Source: Xanthobacter autotrophicus
GTDB lineage: Bacteria > Pseudomonadota > Alphaproteobacteria > Rhizobiales > Xanthobacteraceae
Length of the DNA stretch: 49,114 nt
Assembly (NCBI RefSeq): GCF_029991245.1
Contig: NZ_JAIVFO010000013.1
Coordinates: 1 to 49,114 of the forward strand
Reading direction: 5' to 3'
Below are positions 1 through 8,827 of the stretch, in pieces (the stretch's first letter is position 1; every line of letters begins with the position of its first letter). The notes under the pieces are model-generated. The model saw only the letters and a program-made list of their open reading frames with translations, did no database searches and was not told the origin of the DNA. The translations under genes were made by a program, and so were the position numbers.

Positions 1-1569
1 GGTCAGGATCTCGAACACCCCCACCCGCCCGCGATAGCCCGCCCCGCCGCAGCGCTCGCAGCCCTTGGGCTCGTAGACGGTCTCCCCGGCCGCAAAGCCC
101 AGCGCCGAGAAGCGCGGGTCATCGGCCACGTCCATCGCCGTGAGGGTGCGCGGGCGCTTGCAGCGGTCGCAGAGCTGGCGCACCAGCCGCTGGGCGATCA
201 CCGCCCGCAAGGTGGATTTCAGCAGGAAGCCCTCCACCCCCAGGTCCAGCAGGCGCGGCACCGAGGCCGCCGCCGTGTCGGTGTGGAGGGTGGTGAGCAC
301 CAGATGGCCGGTGAGCGCCGCATGAACCGCGATGTGCGCCGTCTCCGGATCGCGCACCTCGCCCACCATGATCACGTCCGGGTCGTGGCGCAGGAACGAG
401 CGCAGGGCAGCGGCGAAGGTGAGGCCGATGGAGGGCTTCACCTGCGACTGGTAGACGCCCTTGATCTCGTATTCCACCGGGTCCTCGATGGTGAGGATCT
501 TGCGCGTCGGCTCGTTCAGGATGGAGAGGATGGTGGCGAGCGTGGTGGTCTTGCCCGATCCCGTGGGGCCGGTGACCACCACCATGCCGTGGGGCAGCGC
601 CAGCAGCCGCTTGAGGATTTCCGCATCGCCCGGCGACAGGCCGAGCTTGTCCATGTTCAACAGGCCCCGGTCGCGCGGCAAGAGGCGGATCACCGCCGCC
701 TCGCCGTGCTGGGTGGGCATGAGTGCCACGCGCACGTCGATCTCCGAGCGCCCGAGCTTGAGGCGCGCCGCACCGTCCTGCGGCAGGCGGCGCTCGGCGA
801 TGTCGAGGCCGGCGAGGATCTTGATGCGCGAGATCACCGCCTGCGGCAGCACGTCGGCGGGCGCGGGCACCACCCGCAGCAGGCCGTCGATGCGCATGCG
901 CACCTCGATGGTGCCCCGGAACGGGCCGATATGGATGTCGCTGGCGCGCAGCTCCATGGCCTTTTCCAGCAGGTCGTTGACCGCGCGCACCACCGGCGCG
1001 CCGCTGGCGAGATCGCGCAGGCTGTCGATATCGTCGTCGGCCCGCGCGCTGCCGGCCTCCGTGATCCCCGCCGCCGGCGCCTCATCCCCACCGAGCCGCT
1101 CGGTGAGCACGGTGGCGATGTCCTCGAAGGAGGCGACCACAAGCGCCACCTTTTCGCCCAAGGCGATCTCGGCGGCGCGGCGCACCGCTCCGTCGGTGGG
1201 ATCGCCCACGGCGAGGCGGGCTGCGCCATCGGCGCCGCGATAGGGCAGCGCCGTCATCTCGCGCAGGAACCGCGGCGAGAAGTGCGACACCAGCGCAGAT
1301 GCCGCCATCAACTCGGGCAGGCTTACCCGCGGCAGGTGATAGAAGGCGGCCACCGCATCGGCGAAATCGCCGGCCGCTAGCTCGGTGGATTCCCATAGCT
1401 TGCGCAGGGCCTTTGTGCCCTCCGACCCGGCCTGCGCGGGAGAGTGCGCGCTGGCGGGGGCCACCTCATCCAGACGCACCGGCACGGCGTCGCCCGGCCG
1501 CAGCAGCCCGCATCGCGCCAGATAGCCCATGAAATCGCCGACGAATTCGCCCGCGCCGTCGGCCGTCAT
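1..1569 (-). CDS. gspE: GspE-type secretion ATPase (C-terminus cut by window edge)
   Basis: Hexameric AAA-type ATPase that powers pseudopilus assembly in the type II secretion system from the cytoplasmic face of the inner membrane. About 523 residues are visible, read from ATG at 1569 leftward; an in-frame stop at 1636-1638 and no better start support this choice. Seen in order: an N-terminal GspE/PilB domain, ASDIHIGPF and RIDGLLR (N2 domain), Walker A GPTGSGKTTT, Asp-box/Walker B region (IEDPVEYE, VIMVGEVRDPETA), the His-box HLVLTTLHTDTA, and a C-terminal tetracysteine zinc motif (CDRC, then CERC). The last few dozen residues and the stop lie outside the window. It is divergent from gspD at 1894, so the rest of the T2SS operon probably continues to the left. 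PilB is an alternative, but the gspD neighbour favours GspE. Confidence 0.93.
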   Translation of the reverse strand, partial: MTADGAGEFVGDFMGYLARCGLLRPGDAVPVRLDEVAPASAHSPAQAGSEGTKALRKLWESTELAAGDFADAVAAFYHLPRVSLPELMAASALVSHFSPRFLREMTALPYRGADGAARLAVGDPTDGAVRRAAEIALGEKVALVVASFEDIATVLTERLGGDEAPAAGITEAGSARADDDIDSLRDLASGAPVVRAVNDLLEKAMELRASDIHIGPFRGTIEVRMRIDGLLRVVPAPADVLPQAVISRIKILAGLDIAERRLPQDGAARLKLGRSEIDVRVALMPTQHGEAAVIRLLPRDRGLLNMDKLGLSPGDAEILKRLLALPHGMVVVTGPTGSGKTTTLATILSILNEPTRKILTIEDPVEYEIKGVYQSQVKPSIGLTFAAALRSFLRHDPDVIMVGEVRDPETAHIAVHAALTGHLVLTTLHTDTAAASVPRLLDLGVEGFLLKSTLRAVIAQRLVRQLCDRCKRPRTLTAMDVADDPRFSALGFAAGETVYEPKGCERCGGAGYRGRVGVFEILT

Positions 1570-1893
1570 CCCCGTCCCCGTCGCCCGAACGGCGCGCCGC
1601 CCCGTCTTGGCTCGCCCTGGCTCACCCGTCGCGCCTCACCTTGATTCATGCCGCCGGGCAGGGCTTGACCAAAGCCCGCGCGGGTGTCCCTCGGTGGACC
1701 CCGGTCGAACGCGGCGCAGCCCTGCCGCCCGATCGCGCTCTCGCCGGCGGGCGCATCATCGTGTCGCCCCATGAAGGTTTCGCGGCAACTTCGTGACAGT
1801 CCCGCAACAGTCCCGTCCCGCACCCCGTGCAAGGCCAGTCGTTCCGCAACTTCGGGTGCCCCTAATATTTCTGTCATACGGCATCGATACTAG
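1570..1893. other. gspE/gspD divergent intergenic region
   Basis: 324 bases between the divergent starts of gspE and gspD. It must hold both promoters, but I see no convincing -35/-10 pair or strong palindrome. Open frames across it have no family resemblance and look like chance frames of GC-rich DNA. Confidence 0.5.
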
Positions 1894-4269
1894 GTGTCGT
1901 TCGTCCGGAGATCGGGGCCGTCCACCTCGAACGGCAGCTTGGTTCTATCGAGGCATCGGGTGGAAGTGCGGAAAGATCGGCCAAACCGGTTCGGCTCCCG
2001 ACCGGGCACTCTGCTGTTGACGTGCGCGATCCTCATCGCCACGGCACTGGCCGCGTGCTCGCTGGTGCCCGACGACGTCAAGCCGCCGAGCGTGATGGAC
2101 CAGGTCCGCGCCATCGACCTCCTGCCGCGCGAGACCAGGCCCGTCCCCGGCCCGCAGGATATTCCCGACGACCGCAAGGCCATCGAATATTTCGGCTCAA
2201 GCACCGCAGCGCCGGTCTCCGACCGCTCCGAGGTGGGGGTGGCCGGGCGGGGCGGCGTGAGCGGCGGCGCCGACGGCTATGACCTCAACTTCGACAACAC
2301 CCCGGTCACCAGCGTCGCCAAGGTGGTGCTGGGCGACATCCTCGGCGTGGGCTACGTCATCGACCCGCGGGTGCAGGGCACGGTCACCCTCGCATCGGCC
2401 CGGCCGGTGCCGAAGACCGAGCTGCTCTACGTGCTCGAAACCGCGCTGAAGACCAACAACGTGGCCATGGTGCGCGAGGCCTCCGGCTATCGCCTCGTGC
2501 CCCTCACCGAGGCGGCGGGCGGCGGCAATGCCGACGTGGGCACCTCGCGGCCGGAGCCGGGCTACGGCCTCTCCGTGGTACCGCTGCGCTATGTCTCGGC
2601 CGAGGCGCTGATGCCGCTGCTCGACAGCTTCGCCACCAGGGCCGGCGCGGTGCGCGCCGATCCCGGCCGCAACCTGCTCATCATCCAGGGCACCGGGGCG
2701 GAGCGGCAATCGGCCATCAACACCGTGCTCTCGTTCGACGCCGACTGGATGCGCGGCCAGTCGGTGGGCATCTATCCGGTCCGCAACAGCGCGCCCGAGC
2801 CGCTGATCGCCGAGCTGGAAAGCGTGATGGACGCGGGCGACAGCGGGCTCAGCCACAAGATGGTGAAGTTCCAGGCCATCACCCGGCTCAACGCCATCAT
2901 GGTGGTGGCGAAAAAGCCGGAGCTGCTGCAGACCGCCGCCACCTGGATCGGCCGCCTCGACCGCTCCGACACCACGGCGGGGGTGCGCGTCTATCGCCTG
3001 CGCTATGGCGATGCCAAGCAGATGGCGAAGGTGCTCAACGACCTGTTCTCGGGCGGATCGTCCAGCGGCCTCGATCAGGCCGCGAGCCAGATCGCGCCCG
3101 GCTCCGGCGCCTCGGTCTCGTCCGGCGGCGGGTCGGACGGCAATGGATCGGGGTCCGGATCGGGTCTCACGGTGCAGCAGCGGCTGGGCCAGTCCCCGCC
3201 CAAGCAGGACACCGGCGGGACGAGCGGCAAGGCCGCCGCCGTCGACAGCGAGGGCGCGCCGCTGGGCGGCTCCGGCGGGAGCGGCGGTGGAGGCGGCGCA
3301 CTGCTGCCCGGCATCCGCATCACCGCGGACGCCGTCAACAACTCGCTGCTGATCTTCGCCAGCCAGGAGAATTACCGCATCATCGAGCGCACCCTGATGC
3401 AGCTCGACCAGCCGCAATTGCAGGTGGCCATCGAGGCCACCGTGGCCGAGGTGACGCTGAACGACACGCTGGCCTACGGCGTGCAATTCTATCTCACCAG
3501 CAAGGACCTCGGCCTCGGCCGCAACAACGGCTCGGTGCTGAACACCCTATCCGGCGAGATCACCGACCAGGCCATCAACCGCGTGCTGCCGGGCTTCAAC
3601 CTCCTCATCGGCAAGGAAAACCAGCCCCGCGCCATCCTCGACGCCCTGCACACGGTCACCGACGTGAAGGTGCTCTCCAATCCCTCCGTGGTGGTGGTGG
3701 ACAACCAGAAGGCGACGCTGCAGGTGGGTGACGAGGTGCCGGTCTCCACCGGCAGCGCCACCGTGCTGTCGTCGTCCAACACCGTGGTCAACACCATCGA
3801 GTACAAGAACACCGGCATCATCCTGCATGTGGTGCCGCGGGTGAACGTGAACGGGCAGGTGCGCCTGGAGATCGAGCAGGAGATCAGCAACGTCACCCAG
3901 TCGGAGACCACCTCCGGCGGGACCAGCAGCAACTCCACCGGCCTCACGCCCACCGTGTCCCAGCGCAAGGTGAAGAGCGTCATCGCGGTGACGAGCGGGC
4001 AGACGGTGCTGCTCGCCGGCCTCATCAGCGAGCGCCACAACGGCGTGCGCCAGGGCGTGCCCATCCTCGACCAGATCCCCGGCGTGGGCGACGCCTTCGC
4101 CCATACCACCGGCACGGTGAAGCGCACCGAGCTGATCATCTTCATCCGCCCCCAGATCATCCGCGACAATGTGGATGCCCACACGGTGGCGGAGGAGCTG
4201 CGCGCCAAGCTGCGCGGCACCGTCACCACCCTGCCCGGCGGCCCGCAGGCCCCGCTGGGCGCGCGGTGA
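1894..4269 (+). CDS. gspD: GspD secretin, outer-membrane channel of type II secretion
   Basis: Forms the multimeric outer-membrane pore of the T2SS. Up to 791 residues from GTG 1894; in-frame GTGs at 1960 and 1966 are alternative starts that would place the hydrophobic export segment (LLLTCAILIATALAAC) closer to the N-terminus. That segment ends in a lipobox-like LAAC, so it may be a lipoprotein secretin. Then come an N0/STN domain (about residues 130-210: LNFDNTPVTSVAKVV), repeated N1-N3 ring domains (RNLLIIQGT, RLNAIMVVA, NNSLLIFA), and the secretin barrel with VPRVNVNGQVRLEIEQE and the C-terminal signature VLLAGLISE...GVPILDQIPGVG...TELIIFIRPQII. A Gly/Ser-rich insert (about residues 390-470) splits the N3 domain. 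It is transcribed away from gspE, with the prepilin peptidase gene 7 bases downstream. Confidence 0.93.
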   Translation: MSFVRRSGPSTSNGSLVLSRHRVEVRKDRPNRFGSRPGTLLLTCAILIATALAACSLVPDDVKPPSVMDQVRAIDLLPRETRPVPGPQDIPDDRKAIEYFGSSTAAPVSDRSEVGVAGRGGVSGGADGYDLNFDNTPVTSVAKVVLGDILGVGYVIDPRVQGTVTLASARPVPKTELLYVLETALKTNNVAMVREASGYRLVPLTEAAGGGNADVGTSRPEPGYGLSVVPLRYVSAEALMPLLDSFATRAGAVRADPGRNLLIIQGTGAERQSAINTVLSFDADWMRGQSVGIYPVRNSAPEPLIAELESVMDAGDSGLSHKMVKFQAITRLNAIMVVAKKPELLQTAATWIGRLDRSDTTAGVRVYRLRYGDAKQMAKVLNDLFSGGSSSGLDQAASQIAPGSGASVSSGGGSDGNGSGSGSGLTVQQRLGQSPPKQDTGGTSGKAAAVDSEGAPLGGSGGSGGGGGALLPGIRITADAVNNSLLIFASQENYRIIERTLMQLDQPQLQVAIEATVAEVTLNDTLAYGVQFYLTSKDLGLGRNNGSVLNTLSGEITDQAINRVLPGFNLLIGKENQPRAILDALHTVTDVKVLSNPSVVVVDNQKATLQVGDEVPVSTGSATVLSSSNTVVNTIEYKNTGIILHVVPRVNVNGQVRLEIEQEISNVTQSETTSGGTSSNSTGLTPTVSQRKVKSVIAVTSGQTVLLAGLISERHNGVRQGVPILDQIPGVGDAFAHTTGTVKRTELIIFIRPQIIRDNVDAHTVAEELRAKLRGTVTTLPGGPQAPLGAR

Positions 4270-4276
4270 GGCGGCC

Positions 4277-4870
4277 ATGGTGATGTCCTCTCCAGCCGGT
4301 CAGCTTTCAGCCTCCGGCCCCGCCGGCAAGGCTGCCCTCGCGGCGGTGGTGGTGGCCGCCATGGCGGCAAGCCTTGCCGTCGAGCCGTCCATCGGCGGCC
4401 TGCTGGCGGCAGCGCTGGTGCCGGTCCTTGCCGCCATCGCCGTCATCGATGCACGGCACTTCATCATTCCCGATTCATTGAACGCGCTGGGAGCGCTGCT
4501 CGGCCTTGCGCATGCCGCTGCCACGGCACCGGAGCCGGCGGAGGGCCTCGTCGCGGCCATCCTCGGCGGGGCGGGGCTGGCCCTCGTCTTCCTGGCCATC
4601 CGCGTCGGCTATGGCGCGCTGCGCGGCCGCGACGGGCTGGGGCTGGGCGACGTGAAGCTCGCGGCCGTGGCGGGGGTCTGGCTCAGCGTCACCGCCATGC
4701 CGGTGGTGGTGGAGATCGCGGCGCTTGCGGGGCTCCTCGCCTATGGCATCACGCGGCTCGCCGGCCGCCGCGCCCCGCGCGTGCGGGACCGGCTGCCGTT
4801 CGGACTGTTCTTCGCGCCGGCCATCTGGATCGGCTGGCTCTTCGACCGCTGGGCGGTCGGGCTGACGTGA
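4277..4870 (+). CDS. Short prepilin peptidase (A24 family), peptidase domain only
   Basis: Inner-membrane aspartic protease that cleaves leader peptides of (pseudo)pilins. 197 residues from ATG 4277, with a GAGGCGG ribosome site just after the gspD stop; ATG 4283 is also possible. Mostly hydrophobic helices. The two family aspartate motifs are present: VIDARHFIIPD (about residue 58) and GLGLGDVKL (GxGD, about residue 120), followed by LPFGLFFAPAIW. The N-terminal N-methyltransferase domain with paired CxxC motifs found in GspO/PilD is absent, so this resembles the short CpaA/TadV-type form. Position behind gspD suggests it processes the T2SS pseudopilins, which is inferred. Confidence 0.85.
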   Translation: MVMSSPAGQLSASGPAGKAALAAVVVAAMAASLAVEPSIGGLLAAALVPVLAAIAVIDARHFIIPDSLNALGALLGLAHAAATAPEPAEGLVAAILGGAGLALVFLAIRVGYGALRGRDGLGLGDVKLAAVAGVWLSVTAMPVVVEIAALAGLLAYGITRLAGRRAPRVRDRLPFGLFFAPAIWIGWLFDRWAVGLT

Positions 4871-4890
4871 GGGAGGATCGGGAGGCGCCA

Positions 4891-5424
4891 ATGAAGCTGA
4901 CGGGTCCCTCTGCCCCGTGCCGGATGCTGGCCGCGCTCCTCGTCGCCGCCGTCCTCGGCCTGCCCGCGATGCCCGCCGGCGCGGGCGCGCCCTCCACCGG
5001 CCACGCCTTCGCGCTCTACGCCCGCGGCGACTACGAGGCCGCCGCCGCCGAGCTGACGCCGCTGGCGTGGGCCGGAGACTCCCGCGCCCAGGGCCTGCTC
5101 GGCTTCCTCTACGAATACGGCAAGGGCGTGCCGCAGAATTATGTGGCAGCGGCCAGCTGGTACGCTTGCGCGGCCGAGCAGGGCGAGGCCACGGCGCAAT
5201 ATCTGCTGGGCCTGCTCTACGACAAGGGCCACGGCGTGCCGCGCGATGTGGTGCTGTCGCAGAAGTGGCTCATCCTCGCCACCGCCCGGGCCTCCAAACG
5301 CGAGCGGGATGTCTACACCCGGCTGCGCAATGCGGTGGCCACCAAGATGAGTCCCGCCCAGCTCGCGGTGGCCCAGCGCCTCGCCATCGAATGGGCGCCG
5401 GCGCCGCGCCTGCCGGTGCCATAG
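4891..5424 (+). CDS. Exported Sel1-repeat (TPR-like) protein
   Basis: 177-residue protein with an N-terminal export signal (basic MKLTGPSAPCR, then a hydrophobic stretch ending AMPAGAGA). Two Sel1-like repeats follow (AQGLLGFLYEYGKGVPQNY and AQYLLGLLYDKGHGVPRD), each about 36 residues, preceded by a TPR-like helix pair (GHAFALYARGDYEAAAAEL). Sel1 repeats form helical scaffolds for protein contacts; no enzyme motif is present. ATG 4891 was chosen because GGGAGG sits just upstream; a GTG at 4867 overlapping the preceding stop is an alternative. It probably belongs to the gspD operon and could be a periplasmic accessory of the secretion system, though a specific role is not shown. Confidence 0.8.
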   Translation: MKLTGPSAPCRMLAALLVAAVLGLPAMPAGAGAPSTGHAFALYARGDYEAAAAELTPLAWAGDSRAQGLLGFLYEYGKGVPQNYVAAASWYACAAEQGEATAQYLLGLLYDKGHGVPRDVVLSQKWLILATARASKRERDVYTRLRNAVATKMSPAQLAVAQRLAIEWAPAPRLPVP

Positions 5425-5426
5425 GC

Positions 5427-6314
5427 TCAGCCCGCCAGCCCGCCGAACCACGCGCCGAAATAGCCGGCATAAAGCTCCGGCGCCTCCAGGTTCAGCGAAT
5501 GGCCGATGCCGGGCACCGCGATGAGGCGGCAGTCGGGCATCACAGCCGCCATCTCCTTCAGGTCGCGCTCGGGGATCACGCCGTCATACAGGCCCCAGAC
5601 CACCAGGTGGGGATGGGTGATGGCGCCCATGCGCGCCTTCAGCTCGCCGCTGTTGGCTTCCTTGGTCAGCGTGTCCGGCGTGCCGAACCAGATGCCGTCG
5701 GAGACCGCCATGGTCTGGTCCACGATGCGCTCGAACAGGCCGGCGCGTGGCCCCGCACCCGGCTTGAAGCGGGCCGGTCCCTGGGCAAGGCTTTCCGGCT
5801 CGAACAGGCTCATGGCGGTGGCCGCCAGGATCTGCCGCGTCAATTCCTTGCTCGCCTTCATCTGGCCGAAGAAGGCGGCCTGCTCGGGGCGGAAGGCAAG
5901 GCCCTGCGGCCCCACCGGGGAGAGCGAGAACACCCGGCCGAAGCGCTCCGGCTGCTTCAGGATCATCCGGGTGGAGATGATGCCGCCCGTGGAGTGGGTG
6001 GCCAGGTGGCAGAAGGAGACACCGAGCGCGTCCAACGCCGCCAGCATGTCGTCGGCATGCTGGGCGATGGAATAATTGGAGAAGTCGGCCAGCGGGGCCG
6101 GCTTGTCGCTGTCGCCGCAGCCGCGCCAGTCGATGGCGATGGTGCGTACCCCGCGCGGGAAGTGGGGCGCGGCCAGCTCGATCCACTCCTTGCTCGCGAG
6201 GTTGCCATGGATGAAGAGGACGACGGTGTCGCCCTCCCCCCATTCGCGCCAGGCGAGGTTTACCTCGCCCGCTTGAACCTTGCGGGTGACCTCGCCTGCT
6301 TTCAACATGGGCAT
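5427..6314 (-). CDS. Alpha/beta hydrolase
   Basis: 295-residue single-domain alpha/beta hydrolase with no export signal, so probably cytoplasmic. The oxyanion strand VVLFIHGN (residues 31-38) and IDWRGCGDSDKP (61-72) are typical. The nucleophile elbow reads THSTGG with Ser108, so the first Gly of the usual GxSxG is Thr. The acid residue is probably in WGLYDGVIPE and the catalytic His in VPGIGHSLNLEAP. Substrate cannot be told from sequence; esterase, lactonase or haloperoxidase-like activities all occur in this fold. The gene begins 8 bases after the stop of the 834-residue hydrolase gene, so the two are probably co-transcribed. ATG 6308 is an alternative start. Confidence 0.85.
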   Translation of the reverse strand: MPMLKAGEVTRKVQAGEVNLAWREWGEGDTVVLFIHGNLASKEWIELAAPHFPRGVRTIAIDWRGCGDSDKPAPLADFSNYSIAQHADDMLAALDALGVSFCHLATHSTGGIISTRMILKQPERFGRVFSLSPVGPQGLAFRPEQAAFFGQMKASKELTRQILAATAMSLFEPESLAQGPARFKPGAGPRAGLFERIVDQTMAVSDGIWFGTPDTLTKEANSGELKARMGAITHPHLVVWGLYDGVIPERDLKEMAAVMPDCRLIAVPGIGHSLNLEAPELYAGYFGAWFGGLAG

Positions 6315-6322
6315 GGCGGGTC

Positions 6323-8827
6323 CTATTTGTTGAGGCCGGTGGGCGCGGCGGCGGTGGCGGCCTGCGGCGCGGCATCCGCGGGCGCGCCGTGGACCAGCCG
6401 GTCGATGCTCGCCGGCGAGGCCGTGGGCACGCGGCCAGTCTCGATGAAGTCCACCACATCCTGCGCGAATGCCACCGGCTCGTCGGTGTGGATGAAGTGG
6501 GCGGTGCCCGGATAGACCTTCACCCGCACATCCCCGCCCGCCGCATCCATGCGCCGCACGAAGGGCAGGATGAGCTGGCGCGAAAGGTCGTTCAGCCCGT
6601 TGAAGGCATAGCCGGGGATGAACGGCTCCTTGTCGCCGAAGGCGAGGAAGATGGGGATCTTGATGTCCGTGAGCCTTTTGTAGAGGCTCGCCGGGTCCTT
6701 CTCCTGAAGTTCAGCCACCATGGCATAGATGTCGAAGATGAAGACATCCACCCATTGCTGCAATTCGCGCGGATCACCCTTGATCATGCCGATGCGCTGG
6801 GCGGTGTGCAGGCGGGCATATGCGCTGTCGCGCAGGAAATAGCCCGAGCGCTGCGGCTTCACCGCGCCGGTCACCGGATCGCGGCTGCGGAAGTGGAAGA
6901 AATCGTCGATCTGCTGGGCGGTGAGGTTCTTCTCCCGCTCGCGCAGGCCGGTCTTGTCCCAGGTGGCCTTCCACTTGTCGAAGTCGTGGGCATAGGCGGG
7001 ATCGAACAGGTCCAGCTTCAGGCCCGGCGCCACCGTCACCTCGCGGGGATATTCCTCAAGCCCGGCGGGGGCTTCCAGGATCAGCTTGGTCACCGCGTCG
7101 GGCCAGGTGAGGGCATAGCCGAGCACGATCTGCCCGCCCATGGAATGGCCGAGATAGGCAGCCTTTGGCACCTTGAGCTGGTTCACCACCACCTCGTGCA
7201 CCACCTCCCGCATCTCCTGCATGGTGCGGGCGGGGCTCTTGTCCAGGTTGCCGGGGCCGGACATGCCGTAGTGCGGCAGGTCCACGGCGATCACCCGCAG
7301 GCCGCGCTCCAGCGCGATGCGCATGATGTTGCCGTAGTGGCCGCTGAACGCGCCCTTGCCGTGGATGATCACCAGCACGTCCGGGTTGGGCGCGGTGCCG
7401 GCATATTCATCCATGTAGCCGACGTCCCACGCGATCCCGCGTGAGTCCTTGGCCGTGGTCTTCTTCACCGGGAAAGGATAGGTGACGAAAGTGTTCCAGA
7501 ACGACTTGTCCGGCGTGATGTTCGCGGCCACCGAGGGGGTGCGGTAGGTCTTCGCCACCAGGTCGCGGTCGCGGGTGAGGCGCGAGACATCACTGAGGAA
7601 GCCGGCGACGGTGGGGTCGAATTCCCGGTTCTTCAGGATGGAGAACACGCCATAGTGCGCCACCGGGCTCTTCTCATGGACGAAGTCCGCCCCGGGCACG
7701 AGGTCCACCGTGCGCTTGGCCCGGTCGAAGGTGAGCCACTGGTCGTTGTCGATGTGCATCACCAGCGTGCGCGCGGTGATGCGCTTGAGCTGGTCATTGA
7801 TATTGTATTGCTCGCCGGCGCGGTTGCGCCACAGCAGGTCCACCGCATCGAACAGCAGGGCGCGCTTGTTCACGCTGGCGCCGGCCTGGGGCGTGGGCGG
7901 GTTCCAGTAGAACACGTCCGGCTGCACCTTGGCCCAGTCCTGCTGGGAGCGGAACTGGAAGTCGAAGCCGGTGAGCAGCAGCACCGACCAGCCGAAGGCG
8001 ACGCCCTGGTTGGGGTGCTTGTCCCTGGGCAGGTCATAGTAATTGCCGCCGGTGGCCCGCCATTGCGGATCGCTCTCGATGGCCGCCGACATGAGCTGGA
8101 AGGTCCAGTTGCCCACCGGGTCTGCGCCATCCGACTGGCTGGTGCCGCCGATGGGCATGAGGCCGTTCATGAAATCGGGATGCATGACGCCCCAGACATA
8201 GGTCTGCGTCGCCCCCATGGAGGCGCCGGTGACCAGTGCCGCGCGGGCGACCTTCAGGTGGTCGCGCAGCATGCGGTAATTGGCCTGCACCATGTCCTGG
8301 TAGCTGTATTGGGGAAACTTCTGCCCCAGCCCCTCCGACGGCTTGGAGGTGCCCCACAGGCCCAGCGCATCGAGGATGACCACATAATACTGGTTGGTGT
8401 CGATGGCCCGGCCCGGCCCGATCACCGATCCCCCCGACAGGGCGGTGCCCTCCACCCATTGGGCGTACATGTCGGTGGCGTCGCCCGAATAGAAGGAATT
8501 GATGACCACCGCATTGGTGATCTCCCCCGCCGCGTTGCGGATCGGGGTGCCCAGCGCGATGTAGGCGGTCTTCAGCGGACCGGCGCCCAGCGATTCGAGG
8601 GTGGTGCCGCCCTCCCCGCCATTGGCCCATTTTTCAGGGCTGGCGAGGTCGTAGGTGCCGCCGATCCTGAAGTTGCCGATGTCGTAGAAGGTCTTGAGAT
8701 GGCAGAGCCGCTCCTGCGAGCAGGTGGGCGTGATCTTGCGCGGCTCCATCGCGGCCTGGGCCGAAGGGACCTGTGCCAGAGGGACCTGCGCCAGGAGCGC
8801 GAGGCCAAGGGCAAGGACGTATCTCAT
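6323..8827 (-). CDS. Exported protein with two tandem alpha/beta-hydrolase domains
   Basis: 834 residues with an N-terminal signal peptide (MRYVLALGLALLAQVP..., cleavage probable near SAQAA). Two hydrolase domains follow. Domain 1 (about 45-415) resembles the homoserine acetyltransferase (MetX) fold: elbow TGASMGA with Ser203, acid in HIDNDQW (about 359-364) and His in SPVAHYGV (about 391). Domain 2 (about 470-815) has VIIHGKGAFSG, VDLPHYGMSGPG, elbow GHSMGG with Ser562, acid in FGDKEPFIPGY and His in YPGTAHFIHTDEP. Both triads look complete. A short low-complexity Ala/Pro tail follows. Most family members have a single domain of 270-400 residues, so the duplication is unusual. Export implies a periplasmic or secreted esterase-like enzyme; substrate unknown. 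The smaller hydrolase gene lies immediately downstream. Confidence 0.85.
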   Translation of the reverse strand: MRYVLALGLALLAQVPLAQVPSAQAAMEPRKITPTCSQERLCHLKTFYDIGNFRIGGTYDLASPEKWANGGEGGTTLESLGAGPLKTAYIALGTPIRNAAGEITNAVVINSFYSGDATDMYAQWVEGTALSGGSVIGPGRAIDTNQYYVVILDALGLWGTSKPSEGLGQKFPQYSYQDMVQANYRMLRDHLKVARAALVTGASMGATQTYVWGVMHPDFMNGLMPIGGTSQSDGADPVGNWTFQLMSAAIESDPQWRATGGNYYDLPRDKHPNQGVAFGWSVLLLTGFDFQFRSQQDWAKVQPDVFYWNPPTPQAGASVNKRALLFDAVDLLWRNRAGEQYNINDQLKRITARTLVMHIDNDQWLTFDRAKRTVDLVPGADFVHEKSPVAHYGVFSILKNREFDPTVAGFLSDVSRLTRDRDLVAKTYRTPSVAANITPDKSFWNTFVTYPFPVKKTTAKDSRGIAWDVGYMDEYAGTAPNPDVLVIIHGKGAFSGHYGNIMRIALERGLRVIAVDLPHYGMSGPGNLDKSPARTMQEMREVVHEVVVNQLKVPKAAYLGHSMGGQIVLGYALTWPDAVTKLILEAPAGLEEYPREVTVAPGLKLDLFDPAYAHDFDKWKATWDKTGLREREKNLTAQQIDDFFHFRSRDPVTGAVKPQRSGYFLRDSAYARLHTAQRIGMIKGDPRELQQWVDVFIFDIYAMVAELQEKDPASLYKRLTDIKIPIFLAFGDKEPFIPGYAFNGLNDLSRQLILPFVRRMDAAGGDVRVKVYPGTAHFIHTDEPVAFAQDVVDFIETGRVPTASPASIDRLVHGAPADAAPQAATAAAPTGLNK

